A stretch of DNA of 64,000 bases, from assembly GCF_002335745.1 (NCBI RefSeq), contig NZ_NIST01000001.1, positions 3,338,390 to 3,402,389 on the forward strand. Reading direction: 5' to 3'. This document shows, in pieces, positions 17,942 to 26,517 of this stretch. Positions within the stretch are counted from its first letter, which is position 1. Every line of letters begins with the position of its first letter. The position numbers and the translations under genes were made by a program. This DNA is from Evansella halocellulosilytica (GTDB lineage: Bacteria > Bacillota > Bacilli > Bacillales > Salisediminibacteriaceae). The notes beneath the pieces were generated by a model. It did not search any database. It was not told the DNA's origin and saw nothing but the letters and a program-made list of their open reading frames with translations.

Positions 17942-17950
17942 GAAAACATT

Positions 17951-17999
17951 GCTCGGCATAAACCTCATTAAGAGGTTTGTGGCGGGCGTTATTTAATTT
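17951..17999 (+). terminator. Probable terminator after pncA
   Basis: AAACCTC (17960-17966) pairs with GAGGTTT (17972-17978) inside a weaker outer GC pairing, and is followed by a T-rich tail. The moderate tail makes this a tentative call. Confidence 0.5.
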
Positions 18000-18048
18000 A
18001 AACGCAACGATATGTAAATATAGATAATGATTATACGGAAGTGATTAC

Positions 18049-18948
18049 ATGTTCATGTTATTTATCGAAGTGGTATTCCCGGTAGTACTCGTATTTCTAA
18101 TCGGATACATCGTTCAGTTATGGAAAAGGGTATCACTTGCCCCTGTATCTGTTATTACGATCTATATTTTAATACCAGCTTTAGTTCTCGTAACTTTATA
18201 TGAAACAGAGATAACGATTGATTATGCTTATTTAATTTTGTATGCCTTTTTATTTTTATTTATCATGATATTGATAACGAAAGTGTTTAGCAGACTGATG
18301 AAAAAGGATCAAGATACAGAGAGTGGACTCATTTTATCTACCGCATTTATGAACGCTGGAAATTATGGTGCTCCTATTATTTTATTTGCTTTTGGAGAAG
18401 CTGGATTTGCATATGCGGTTGTATTTATGGTGGTTCAGACGATTATTATGACAACGTTTGGAGTCTATTATGCTGCAAAAGGTGGTACGGGGGTTCGCAC
18501 TGCTCTAAAAACAGTAATGATGATGCCAGCTACATACTCATTATTGTTAGTCTTTATTATAAAAATAGGTCAGTTAGAAATACCTGAACCACTTTATAAT
18601 CCGCTAGAACTCATCTCACAAGCTGCTATTCCACTAACCATGCTATTGTTAGGAATGCAGCTAGCTGAAATTCGCTTAAAGAAAATAGAATGGTCAAATA
18701 TATACTTTTCTATAACGTTAAGGTTATTTATTTCACCGCTCATTGCGTGGGGATTGACTTCGTTAATGCCAATATCAACAATGATGCAGACCGTATTAAT
18801 CATTGCTAGCTCGATGCCAACAGCTGCAACAACAACGATCTATGCGATACAGTTTGAAACGAGACCTCATCTTGTCTCAACGATCACATTAGTTACGACT
18901 GTCATGAGTGTGCTGACAATCACAATATTACTCAGCATTCTAATCTGA
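18049..18948 (+). CDS. AEC-family transporter (auxin efflux carrier-like)
   Basis: The 299-aa protein has about ten membrane helices in two five-helix halves. Family features are STAFMNAGNYGAPIILFAFGE around residue 105 (helix 4) and the conserved IPLTMLLLGMQLAEI near 200, which starts the second half, plus SSMPTAATTTIYA near 262. AEC carriers export or exchange small organic acids such as malate. The substrate here is unknown. No co-transcribed gene suggests it. The start has only a weak ribosome site (GGAAGTGA). Confidence 0.85.
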   Translation: MFMLFIEVVFPVVLVFLIGYIVQLWKRVSLAPVSVITIYILIPALVLVTLYETEITIDYAYLILYAFLFLFIMILITKVFSRLMKKDQDTESGLILSTAFMNAGNYGAPIILFAFGEAGFAYAVVFMVVQTIIMTTFGVYYAAKGGTGVRTALKTVMMMPATYSLLLVFIIKIGQLEIPEPLYNPLELISQAAIPLTMLLLGMQLAEIRLKKIEWSNIYFSITLRLFISPLIAWGLTSLMPISTMMQTVLIIASSMPTAATTTIYAIQFETRPHLVSTITLVTTVMSVLTITILLSILI

Positions 18949-18976
18949 GGCTAGGACAAAGCCTAGTAAAATAGCT

Positions 18977-19175
18977 TCTTTCTCTTCTAGTATTGTTCTG
19001 TAGCTGTCTGTGTCAACCGGCCAAAACGCCATGTGATGTGGCATGTCCGGCATTAGGACATCCTATCACTCGTTAGAGTAGATCTTCGGTTAAAACCCCG
19101 TGTCCTGCGGGAACTCCGATGTCAGCACATCCTTGTGGAAGCTCGGGATGAAAATGCTAGAGGCATCTCGTGATT
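18977..19175 (+). repeat. Dispersed stem-loop repeat family A, copy 1
   Basis: About 200 bp of GC-richer intergenic DNA closely matches, in inverted orientation, the segment at 43030-43240. It holds nested hairpins, for example CGGCC...GGCATGTCCGGC and CTTCGG...CTCCGATG. Copy 1 is more degenerate than copy 2. I saw no coding frame in it. Confidence 0.7.
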
Positions 19176-19212
19176 TTGACAATCAACATGTTAAAAACCG
19201 TCAGGTCACAAA

Positions 19213-19295
19213 AAGGATACCTTCTGATTAAGTTAATGTAATTACACAAAAACAGAATCGGAGGTATCCTTATGTTTAAAGAATTTTTTTTGTTT
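19213..19295 (+). other. Hairpin over a ribosome site: possible 5' remnant of an insertion sequence
   Basis: AAGGATACCTTCTGATT (19213-19229) pairs with AATCGGAGGTATCCTT (19256-19271), hiding the ribosome site GGAGG directly before an ATG at 19272. That ATG opens a frame of only seven codons (MFKEFFL). Hairpins that mask the transposase ribosome site are common in insertion sequences, so this may be the 5' end of a decayed one (inference). The rest of 18949-19405 is repeat A and a terminator. Confidence 0.35.
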
Positions 19296-19363
19296 TAAAG
19301 AGACTATTTAGTCCCAGTCTCATTCTTATTTAACAGAAGTTTGAGTAGGTGAAGAACATTTAT

Positions 19364-19393
19364 GAAAAAAGAAGCTGTCACTTTTAGGACAGC
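19364..19393 (-). terminator. Terminator of the YeeE/YedE gene
   Basis: On the minus strand GCTGTC (19388-19393) pairs with GACAGC (19374-19379) and is followed by TTCTTTTTT, 13 bp after the stop codon of the transporter gene. Confidence 0.7.
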
Positions 19394-19405
19394 CCCATAG
19401 ATATA

Positions 19406-20650
19406 TTAACAAAATTCATCTGTAGATTTAGGGTTTGTTAATCCAAACAGTGGTCGAATAAACAATGCTACATACGTTCCTGCCATAGCGAATATCATCC
19501 AAAGCCAACCGTGGATACTAAATGAAGCAATTCCACCGAAGTATGCACCTATATTACAACCAAATGCTAGTCGTGCACCATAGCCCATTAATAATCCACC
19601 AAATATGGAGGCTAAAACGATTTTAAAAGGAATTTTCTTTTTAAAGCTATAGACACCCCCAGCTGCAGCTGCCATAAAAGCACCAGTTATGACACCGAAA
19701 TTCATAACACTCGTTGTATCTGCAAATATAGGTTCGGTTAATTGTGCTTCACGACCTCCAGACCAATAACCCCATTGCAGGACATCAATTCCGATAAACT
19801 GCGCAACTTTCGATCCCCAAAGGGCGAAAGCTCCGGTTATCCCCCAAGGTTCACCTCTAACCATTAAGGTTAAGGCATTAAATACAGCTAAAATGACAGC
19901 AGCAATCCATATTGGCCAAGATCCACGGATGATTCTTTTCCATCCAACAGAAGTTGACAATCCAGCCATTTTAGGTGAACGACGCTTTTTAGCTACATAA
20001 AAAGTTAATAAAATGACAGCACCAAATATTAGAAGCTGTAAGATCCAAGCCCCTAAAAATCCTAACCCAGTATCTTCTGCAAGAGAAATGCCTGGTAAAT
20101 TCGGTGCTGATTCGGTCCAAAATTCAAAATGCCAAGCACCGATAACAGATCCAATAATAAAACTTATTAAGACGATAATCATCGAAGAGCGTCCGCCCCC
20201 GATGGAGTATAATGTGCCAGATGCACAGCCATTACCTAGCTGCATTCCTATTCCGAACAAAAAAGACCCTACAATAACACTCGTTCCAACTGGAGAAACA
20301 TATCCAGAAGGATCCACATTAAAAAAGCCGATGCCAAAATGTAAGATTGGAGCAAATAAGGTAATTGCGACTGCTAACATTATCATGTGTGCTCGTAGTG
20401 CTTGACCATTACCTACAGCTATAAAACGACGAAAGGCTGATGTGAACCCGAATCGCGCATGAAAGAGTGTATAACCAAAAACAAGTCCAAATGTTAATAA
20501 AATGAACATTTGTAAACCAGAAACAGTGTAGCTTACAACTGCTAAAATGATGTAGGCAACTAAACCGATAATGAATGGTTTAACTTGCATTGGAGGTAAT
20601 GGAGCTTCTACACGAGAATGATTATCTTTTTCTATTGATGTTATATTCAT
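19406..20650 (-). CDS. YeeE/YedE family sulfur-compound transporter
   Basis: The 414-aa membrane protein has about ten or more helices in two related halves. Each half carries the family's cysteine motif: LGNGCASGTLYSIGGG (about residue 138) and LAFGCNIGAYFGGIASFSIHGW-type sequence near 360. The cysteines move thiosulfate or related sulfur species in characterised YeeE (TsuA) proteins. Both key cysteines are present. No sulfurtransferase gene lies beside it, but a DsrE-fold gene occurs at 39618. It is divergent from the kynurenine formamidase gene, with a palindrome between them. Confidence 0.85.
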   Translation of the reverse strand: MNITSIEKDNHSRVEAPLPPMQVKPFIIGLVAYIILAVVSYTVSGLQMFILLTFGLVFGYTLFHARFGFTSAFRRFIAVGNGQALRAHMIMLAVAITLFAPILHFGIGFFNVDPSGYVSPVGTSVIVGSFLFGIGMQLGNGCASGTLYSIGGGRSSMIIVLISFIIGSVIGAWHFEFWTESAPNLPGISLAEDTGLGFLGAWILQLLIFGAVILLTFYVAKKRRSPKMAGLSTSVGWKRIIRGSWPIWIAAVILAVFNALTLMVRGEPWGITGAFALWGSKVAQFIGIDVLQWGYWSGGREAQLTEPIFADTTSVMNFGVITGAFMAAAAGGVYSFKKKIPFKIVLASIFGGLLMGYGARLAFGCNIGAYFGGIASFSIHGWLWMIFAMAGTYVALFIRPLFGLTNPKSTDEFC

Positions 20651-20740
20651 TTTAACACCTCTAATCCTATAAATTTAATCGGAAATATATAAGAGAATAA
20701 CGTATAATCGTAAAAAAGTAAATATATTCGCATTTATGTT

Positions 20741-20759
20741 AAAATGTTAAAAACATTTT
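20741..20759. promoter_or_regulatory. Inverted repeat between divergent transporter and formamidase genes
   Basis: AAAATGTT-AAA-AACATTTT is a perfect 8-bp inverted repeat in the 141-bp divergent spacer, about 33 bp before the formamidase start. It could be an operator. AT-rich palindromes also arise by chance in such DNA, so the call is tentative. Confidence 0.35.
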
Positions 20760-20791
20760 ATATTATAAAGAAATTTATTGGAGGGACAAAT

Positions 20792-21415
20792 ATGAGTTGG
20801 ATCGATATTTCTCAAACGCTTAATGAAGACATGGATGTTTGGCCGGGAGATACACCATTTCAATATGAAAAAACGATGTCACTCAATCGTGGTGATTCTG
20901 TAAACGTAAGTTCAATAACAATGAGTTCTCATACCGGTACTCATATGGATGCTCCATACCACTATGATGAAAAAGGCATAAAGATTGACGAAGTTCCATT
21001 AGAATATTTTCATGGGGAAACGCTTGTTATCCATGTACCTGAAAAGAAAATGATAGAAAGAAAAGATATCGTAAATGTAGATTTTAAAGGGGTTAAAAAA
21101 GTACTTTTCAAGACAAAAGAAGAAGGAAAGGTAAGTTACGACAATTATGCGGTTCTTTCACCGGAACTTGCCCCGTATTTAAAAGAAAATAATATACATT
21201 TAATAGGAATTGATTCGCCATCTGTAGATCCTTTGACAAGTAAAGACCTACTTGCACACCATGCACTGAAGCAAGAAAATATTCTCATTATTGAAGGACT
21301 GCAATTACAACATGTAAAGTCAGGGTTTTATGAACTTTATGCATTCCCATTGAAAATAAAAGGTGGAGATGGTTGTCCGGTCCGTGCTGTATTAAAAGAG
21401 GTTGTTCGCTCATAA
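20792..21415 (+). CDS. kynB: Kynurenine formamidase / cyclase-family hydrolase
   Basis: The 207-aa metal-dependent hydrolase carries the family's signature HTGTHMDAPYH at about residue 48, whose histidines and aspartate bind the metal. WPGDTPF near the N-terminus, GIDSPSVDPL near 142 and HHALKQENILIIEGL near 158 are all KynB-like. The enzyme hydrolyses N-formylkynurenine in tryptophan breakdown. kynA and kynU are not in the window, so the true substrate may differ. The ATG at 20792 follows TTGGAGGG. A terminator follows. Confidence 0.75.
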   Translation: MSWIDISQTLNEDMDVWPGDTPFQYEKTMSLNRGDSVNVSSITMSSHTGTHMDAPYHYDEKGIKIDEVPLEYFHGETLVIHVPEKKMIERKDIVNVDFKGVKKVLFKTKEEGKVSYDNYAVLSPELAPYLKENNIHLIGIDSPSVDPLTSKDLLAHHALKQENILIIEGLQLQHVKSGFYELYAFPLKIKGGDGCPVRAVLKEVVRS

Positions 21416-21440
21416 GCATCGATTTAGACTTGAACGATTA

Positions 21441-21466
21441 AACTCAGAGAAATCTGGGTTTTTTCT
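21441..21466 (+). terminator. Terminator after kynB
   Basis: AACTCAGA (21441-21448) pairs with TCTGGGTT (21453-21460) with a G-U pair across a four-base loop. TTTTTTCT follows. Confidence 0.7.
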
Positions 21467-21642
21467 GTTACTAGCATTTGCTCGCTTTCACATCAATGTT
21501 GATGTTGTTGATTGTCAAAAATCAGAAGACGCTTACGGGAAAGGGAAGAGATGAAGATCTTTTTCGTGCGCAATGTGTTACATTATTTTGTATTGAGTAA
21601 ATATGTTATATTGATTGCAGATATTGATAAGGGAGGAGAGAC

Positions 21643-21951
21643 ATGGAAATCATCAACGATGAAAAGGAGCTATCCAGCATGATTAAATGTGATAGCCGTT
21701 TTATATACTTTTTTACACCGATGTGCGGTACTTGTAAGTTAGCTCATCATTTTCTTACTATTGTCGAAAGGTTAGAAATGATCCCAACAATTTATACTGT
21801 TGACTTAAATTACGTGAAGTCCTTCGCAGATAAATGGCAAATCAAAAGTGTCCCTTGTTTAGTTTATGTTCATAATGGTGAAGTTATAAATAAATTATAT
21901 CGGTTTGAGTCAGTCACAAATGTATATCAGTTTATCGAAAACGAAAGATGA
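21643..21951 (+). CDS. Thioredoxin-fold protein (YusE-like)
   Basis: The 102-aa cytoplasmic protein has a redox motif CGTC in YFFTPMCGTCKLAHHFL (about residue 31) and the cis-proline loop VPCLVYVHNGE (about 72). Size and motif match the Bacillus YusE thioredoxin-like family. The ribosome site GGGAGGAGAG precedes the ATG. It is followed after 18 bp by another thioredoxin-fold gene, so the two are probably one transcript. Its partner is unknown. Confidence 0.75.
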   Translation: MEIINDEKELSSMIKCDSRFIYFFTPMCGTCKLAHHFLTIVERLEMIPTIYTVDLNYVKSFADKWQIKSVPCLVYVHNGEVINKLYRFESVTNVYQFIENER

Positions 21952-21969
21952 AATATGGAGGGTTTATGT

Positions 21970-22392
21970 ATGTCTGCACCTAATTTTCAGCTACCGTATC
22001 TCGATACAGGTGGCGAGTCCTCATTAAATGATTACGATGGGAAGGCAGTTTTGTTAACTTTTTGGGTTTCGTGGTGTCCAGATAGTCAGCGTGATTTAGC
22101 ATTAAAGGAGCAATTCTTTAAATCGATGGACACAGATGCACTCGAAATAATGATGATTAATGTCACCGGTAGAGAAGCAGAAGCTGATGCTGGAAAGAAA
22201 TATTATGAGAAGAATCATTTTACATTTCCGTGTCTTTCAGATCATGGAACGACGATTTATGACAGGTATCAATGCATGTCTGTTCCAACGACATTTTTAC
22301 TTGATCCCAATCATAACATTGTAGCAAGATTTAATGATAAAGCTACTTTTCGAGAGATCATTGCTGCAATCGGTCAAGTGATGAATGATTAA
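21970..22392 (+). CDS. TlpA/peroxiredoxin-like protein with CxxS active site
   Basis: The 140-aa protein has the TlpA/ResA-type fold: APNFQLPYLD at the start, VLLTFWVSWCPDSQRDL for the active site (about residue 36), and MSVPTTFLLDPNHNIV for the cis-proline loop. The second active-site cysteine is replaced by serine (CPDS), so it cannot form the usual intramolecular disulfide. It lacks a signal peptide with the ATG at 21970, which follows GGAGGG at seven bases. A monothiol or peroxidase role is inferred. It is probably co-transcribed with the preceding thioredoxin. Confidence 0.75.
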   Translation: MSAPNFQLPYLDTGGESSLNDYDGKAVLLTFWVSWCPDSQRDLALKEQFFKSMDTDALEIMMINVTGREAEADAGKKYYEKNHFTFPCLSDHGTTIYDRYQCMSVPTTFLLDPNHNIVARFNDKATFREIIAAIGQVMND

Positions 22393-22547
22393 ATTCGGTG
22401 ATCTCTTTTTAGTTCATTTAATTCCTCTTTCGCTTCCTTTACTTTCGCATTTATTTTTTCATTTTTATGGAACAAAAGGAAAGATATAATGAACAAAAAG
22501 TAATAGATTAACCGGGTCTGCCCAGTAGATTGTTGAATTAAAAGCAT
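22389..22547 (-). CDS. Small membrane protein, 52 aa
   Basis: The frame has one membrane helix (LIYYFLFIISFLLF) followed by a charged helical tail (NAKVKEAKEELNELKRDHRI). The ATG at 22547 is seven bases after AAAGGAG, which makes it more likely than longer in-frame starts. Its stop overlaps by 4 bp the stop of the convergent CxxS protein gene. I do not recognise a family. Confidence 0.55.
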   Translation of the reverse strand: MLLIQQSTGQTRLIYYFLFIISFLLFHKNEKINAKVKEAKEELNELKRDHRI

Positions 22548-22688
22548 GTTCATTCTCCTTTCATGTAAATACATATTCATATCATAAACAATATTTCATA
22601 TTAGGCAAAGTTATTTGGGGGTTAGATAATATTATGATACGATATGGAAAGAAAAGTACATACACATAGTGGAAAGGGGAATGTAGAA

Positions 22689-23816
22689 ATGAAAATCATT
22701 TCTGTAGAACCAACACCAAGCCCAAATACAATGAAACTAACACTTAATGAGTCATTGCCTCAAGGGAAAAGCAATAATTATAAAAAAGAAAATGCACATG
22801 AAGGTCCAGCATTTGTAAAACAATTATTTGATATTGAAGGTGTAAAAGGTGTCTACCACGTAGCTGATTTTATCGCTGTAGAGCGAAACGCAAAAGTTGA
22901 TTGGAAAGTAATATTACCAAAAGTACGAGCTGTTTTTGGTGAAGCGAATGAAGACTCGACTGAAGATGAGAAACATATTGATGAGCATTTCGGTGAAGTA
23001 TCTGTGCAAGTTCAAATGTTTAAAGGTATCCCAATGCAAGTGAAAGTATCCAATGGTGAAGAAGAGGTGAGAAAAGGGCTGCCAGACCGTTTTAAGGAAG
23101 CAGCTGCAAATGCCGCATTACCAGAAGATAACGTAGTCATGCAAAGGAAGTGGGAAGACTTTAAACCACGTTACGGAGAACTTGAAGATGTAGGTGATGA
23201 GGTAGCTGAAGAACTTCAAGCTACTTATACAGTAGAAAGATTAACTGAATTAGTAGAAGCTGCGCAAAATCCTGATAAAAACAAGCAGCAACAAAGGCAA
23301 TGGTTAAAAGTAACAGAAGAAATGCTCGATGATCCAGATTGGAAAAAAAGGTTTGCATATCTTGAACAGATGGATCCTAAGCTAGAAGATTTACCCGTTT
23401 TAGAAAAAGCATTAAAAGATGAAAAAGCTTCTATCAGAAGACTAGCTACGGTTTACTTAGGAATGATTGAAGACGAGAAAGTGCTGCCTTTATTAACAGA
23501 GGCTTTAAATGATAAATCAGTAACCGTTCGTCGAACTGCAGGTGATTCTTTTTCAGATATCGGCAGTCCTGAAGGAATACCAGCGATGATTAAAGCATTA
23601 TCAGATCGCAACAAACTTGTCCGTTGGCGTGCTGCGATGTTTTTATACGAGGTCGGGGATGAATCCGCAATTCCTGCCTTAAAAGAAGCTGAAGATGATC
23701 CGGAATTTGAAGTGAGTATGCAAGTGAAAATCGCTTTAGCGCGAATTGAGGGGGGCGATGAAGCCAAAGGTTCGGTCTGGAAACAAATGACCGAAGCATT
23801 TGAGAAAAATAATTAG
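22689..23816 (+). CDS. cvfC: Conserved virulence factor C family protein (NifU-N-like domain plus HEAT repeats)
   Basis: The 375-aa protein begins with an Nfu/NifU N-terminal scaffold-like domain (about residues 1-90, PTPSPNTMKLTLNESLPQG and KQLFDIEGVKGVYHVADFIA). A middle repeat of similar character follows, then HEAT-type helical repeats (about 230-365, e.g. LEKALKDEKASIRRLATVYL and LTEALNDKSVTVRRTAGDSF). This matches CvfC of staphylococci and YpgR of B. subtilis. The role is not well defined; an iron-sulfur or chaperone function is inferred. The ATG at 22689 follows AAAGGGG. A terminator follows. Confidence 0.85.
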   Translation: MKIISVEPTPSPNTMKLTLNESLPQGKSNNYKKENAHEGPAFVKQLFDIEGVKGVYHVADFIAVERNAKVDWKVILPKVRAVFGEANEDSTEDEKHIDEHFGEVSVQVQMFKGIPMQVKVSNGEEEVRKGLPDRFKEAAANAALPEDNVVMQRKWEDFKPRYGELEDVGDEVAEELQATYTVERLTELVEAAQNPDKNKQQQRQWLKVTEEMLDDPDWKKRFAYLEQMDPKLEDLPVLEKALKDEKASIRRLATVYLGMIEDEKVLPLLTEALNDKSVTVRRTAGDSFSDIGSPEGIPAMIKALSDRNKLVRWRAAMFLYEVGDESAIPALKEAEDDPEFEVSMQVKIALARIEGGDEAKGSVWKQMTEAFEKNN

Positions 23817-23824
23817 AAGGAACC

Positions 23825-23856
23825 AACCCGTTTTCTTTTCAGAAGGCGGGTTTTAT
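23825..23856 (+). terminator. Terminator after cvfC
   Basis: AACCCG (23825-23830) pairs with CGGGTT (23847-23852), with further pairing in the stem, and is followed by TTAT. Confidence 0.65.
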
Positions 23857-23963
23857 ATTCTAAAAACATAATGGAAAAAGTAGTAAGAGTGTGATAGCCT
23901 AAAAAAGTGAATTAGAACTAATTTTGTACAGCATATAAAAGTATTGTAGAGGGTGAAAAAATA

Positions 23964-24173
23964 ATGACAACAAAAAACGATTTGTTAGACGAATTAGAAA
24001 AAAGAGGGATGACGGATGTTGTCGAATTAATAACAGATGCCGAAAATGGTGAATTGGAAGCTTTGGAACTAGCACCATCATTAGGATTATTAAGAGATGA
24101 TGACCTAAATGAACGCGTGATAAATTTATTAAAGGATAATGGAGTAGAAATCATATATGTTGATGAAGAATGA
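23964..24173 (+). CDS. Small acidic protein resembling sigma-70 region 1.1
   Basis: The 69-aa protein is acidic and helical. Its end, NERVINLLKDNGVEIIYVDEE, resembles region 1.1 of primary sigma factors, where a helix precedes a strand ending in acidic residues. A ribosome site AGAGGGTG lies upstream of the ATG. It precedes ydbS by 13 bp and may share its transcript. An anti-sigma or RNA-polymerase role is only a suggestion from the motif. Confidence 0.55.
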   Translation: MTTKNDLLDELEKRGMTDVVELITDAENGELEALELAPSLGLLRDDDLNERVINLLKDNGVEIIYVDEE

Positions 24174-24186
24174 GGAAAACCATATT

Positions 24187-24666
24187 ATGAGGCCGTATCC
24201 GGATCAACCACTCGCTAGTAAAACATTACTCGTTTGGCGGATCGTTGGTTTGCTAGAATGGCTTTTTTTACTGTTGTTGCCTATTGGATATGCTGTTGCA
24301 AAAAACTTTTTTGAATTGCCGCTATGGCCAACCTTCGTCCTGATAGCAGCACTAATACCGATTGGTGTAATAAAAGTACTAATTGTTCCGAAACTACAAT
24401 GGAAAAAATGGCGTTATAAAATATATGAAAATGAAGTTGAGCTTATGTTTGGAGTGTTTGTCGTAAGGAGAGTCATCGTTCCAATGATTCGCGTCCAGCA
24501 TGTTGATACAAAACAAGGCCCCTTGTTAAGACATTATGGGCTGTCCTCTGTAACGATATCAACTGCTGCAACTGTCCATGAAATTCCTGGTTTAAAGGAT
24601 GAAAAAGCGAATCAGTTAAGAGACCATATTGCTCAGCTAGCAAGGGAAGCTGATCCTGATGAATAA
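24187..24666 (+). CDS. ydbS: YdbS-like PH-domain membrane protein
   Basis: The 159-aa protein has two membrane helices (about residues 20-65) followed by a bacterial PH (bPH2) domain. The domain contains VVRRVIVPMIRVQHVDTKQG and LSSVTISTAATVHEIPGL, close to B. subtilis YdbS. The ATG at 24187 has GAGGA ten bases upstream and gives the same N-terminus as YdbS; in-frame starts further up lack a ribosome site. It overlaps ydbT by eight bases. In B. subtilis the ydbST pair affects resistance to amylocyclicin-type peptides (from memory). Confidence 0.85.
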   Translation: MRPYPDQPLASKTLLVWRIVGLLEWLFLLLLPIGYAVAKNFFELPLWPTFVLIAALIPIGVIKVLIVPKLQWKKWRYKIYENEVELMFGVFVVRRVIVPMIRVQHVDTKQGPLLRHYGLSSVTISTAATVHEIPGLKDEKANQLRDHIAQLAREADPDE

Positions 24667-26161
24667 GTGGCACCGACAACACCCAACGGCAATATTTATT
24701 AGCTTCTTAAACAACTTAAAAGAAATGATATTCACCTTTATTGCTATTATCATTTTTGGTCAATCATCTCAATTTGGAAGTTCAACGTTCTATCTGTTTT
24801 TCTTCACAATTATCCTGGTCCTTTCTTTAGGCAGCGGGATAATTCGTTGGTGGACTTTCCGTTATCAATTGTTTGATGATGAAATAAAAATAAAACAAGG
24901 ACTCATCTTTAGAAAAAAACGTTATATAAGACAAGATAGAATCCAAAGCATTGATATTAATGCAAAGCTACTTCAACGAATATTCGGACTTGTTGAAGTG
25001 AAAATTGAAACTGCCGGTGGCGGAAACGAGCCTGAGTTTCGAATTACCGCATTAAAGAAAGAAGAAGCGAAAGAGATTAAAGATCAATTATTATCAACTG
25101 ATGTGTTAAATGGAGAAGAGCAACTAGTAACAAATATAGACAACTTAGAAGATCAAATGGAAGCTGAAGGTGAACGTGAACAACATTATTCAAAAATAAA
25201 TGATGACGCTTTAGCTGATTTTCAATGGAACTTGTCGAATAGAAGGTTACTTATTGCAGCAATGACTTCAAGTGGAATAGGGATAGTAGCGACATTTGTT
25301 GCCGCAATCATGTCACAAATTCAGCAATTTATTCCTGATCTGATTATGGATATGTTTATTGGCTGGGTCCTTCATTCCAGTGTATTAATTATTGGAATTT
25401 GGCTCATTATGATTTTATTAATTGCCTGGATCATTACCGTTGTTCGGACTTTATTAAAATATGGGATGTTTTCAATCAAAAAACAAGGCAATGATATACA
25501 TTTATCAAGAGGTGTGATTGAACAACGGCAATTAACGTTATCAGATTACAAAATTACTGCAGTCAGAATTGTACAAAACTTAATAAGGCAACCTTTCGGA
25601 TATGTAGCTGTATATGTTGAAAGTGCAGGTGGTGGCAGTAAAGATGAAGATTTGTCGACAATATTAATACCGATGTGCAAAAGAGAAGAGGTAGATGGAT
25701 TAATCAATGAGTTACTACCGGATTATGAAACACCAAATAATTACGAACAACTACCTGGAAAAAGTTTAAGAAGATACATGGTCCGTTTACTTATTCCAGC
25801 AATCATGGTTGCAGGTTTCATTTCATATTTTGTGCCATACGGATGGATATCTTTTATGTTACCTGTCTTTGCAGCGGGTTTAGGATATTGGCAATATAAA
25901 GATGCTGGCATAAATGCAACTGATCCGTTTGTTTTTATACGCTCAAGGAGCATTGTAAAAAACGAAGTAATTCTCCCAAGAAAACGAATTCAATCTCTAG
26001 AATCATCACAAAATTATTTACAATCGTTTGATCAGCTACATTCATTTCATGTGTCGGTTTTATCGAGTATAACGGGAAAAACCTTTACATTAAGACATAT
26101 AAGTAATGAGCAAAGCAACAAATTATTAGAATGGTATTCATACGAAGAAATGAGTGAATAA
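24659..26161 (+). CDS. ydbT: YdbT-like protein with three PH domains
   Basis: The 500-aa membrane protein has paired helices near residues 15-60, 193-265 and 370-410. Each pair is followed by a bPH2 domain: YIRQDRIQSIDINAKLLQRI (about 80), RQLTLSDYKITAVRIVQNLI (about 282) and VILPRKRIQSLESSQNYL (about 437). This is the YdbT architecture. It is translationally coupled to ydbS through an 8-bp overlap. The two probably form one membrane complex. Confidence 0.85.
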   Translation: MNKWHRQHPTAIFISFLNNLKEMIFTFIAIIIFGQSSQFGSSTFYLFFFTIILVLSLGSGIIRWWTFRYQLFDDEIKIKQGLIFRKKRYIRQDRIQSIDINAKLLQRIFGLVEVKIETAGGGNEPEFRITALKKEEAKEIKDQLLSTDVLNGEEQLVTNIDNLEDQMEAEGEREQHYSKINDDALADFQWNLSNRRLLIAAMTSSGIGIVATFVAAIMSQIQQFIPDLIMDMFIGWVLHSSVLIIGIWLIMILLIAWIITVVRTLLKYGMFSIKKQGNDIHLSRGVIEQRQLTLSDYKITAVRIVQNLIRQPFGYVAVYVESAGGGSKDEDLSTILIPMCKREEVDGLINELLPDYETPNNYEQLPGKSLRRYMVRLLIPAIMVAGFISYFVPYGWISFMLPVFAAGLGYWQYKDAGINATDPFVFIRSRSIVKNEVILPRKRIQSLESSQNYLQSFDQLHSFHVSVLSSITGKTFTLRHISNEQSNKLLEWYSYEEMSE

Positions 26162-26410
26162 GTATGGGGATGGGACAAAACTGAGTTGTTACAAACAATG
26201 TCTTTTGTCCAAAAATTGACGTGCTTAGTTGTCCGTATTTTACTTGACTAACAGATTAATAAAGTGAAACTGTAGTTGACCCCAGCTTCCCTAATAGATT
26301 AATTTTCAATCTGATCAACATTGTTCATTTGCAAGTTCAGTTTGAACTGGCCTGGTCTTATTTCAACATACCATGATCGGAATAATACCAGTGGAGCTGA
26401 TACCATCGCT

Positions 26411-26476
26411 ATCCTTAACACCCTTAAAGGTATATTTTCACACAAGCAGAGCCTGTGGTTTAAAAAGACTATAATC
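26411..26476 (+). repeat. Dispersed repeat family C, copy 1
   Basis: Contains CACAAGCAGAGCCTGTGGTTTA, matching copies at 39401-39480 and 45505-45583 (cited here by its core GCCTGTGGTTTA). The shared core is a CACAGGC-N3-GCCTGTG hairpin, here with one mismatch. Confidence 0.65.
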
Positions 26477-26478
26477 AA

Positions 26479-26517
26479 ATAAACACCCCTCCAGATTAAA
26501 TACTGAGGAGGGGTGTT
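26479..26517 (-). terminator. Terminator after the 26.5-kb hypothetical gene
   Basis: A perfect 11-bp stem (AACACCCCTCC at 26482-26492 and GGAGGGGTGTT at 26507-26517) is followed on the minus strand by TATTTGATT. It lies 17 bp after the minus-strand stop codon. Confidence 0.8.

Noticed and set aside
20013..20405. 130-residue frame antisense to the YeeE/YedE gene
   Set aside because: It is proline-rich shadow coding opposite conserved membrane helices and lacks a ribosome site.
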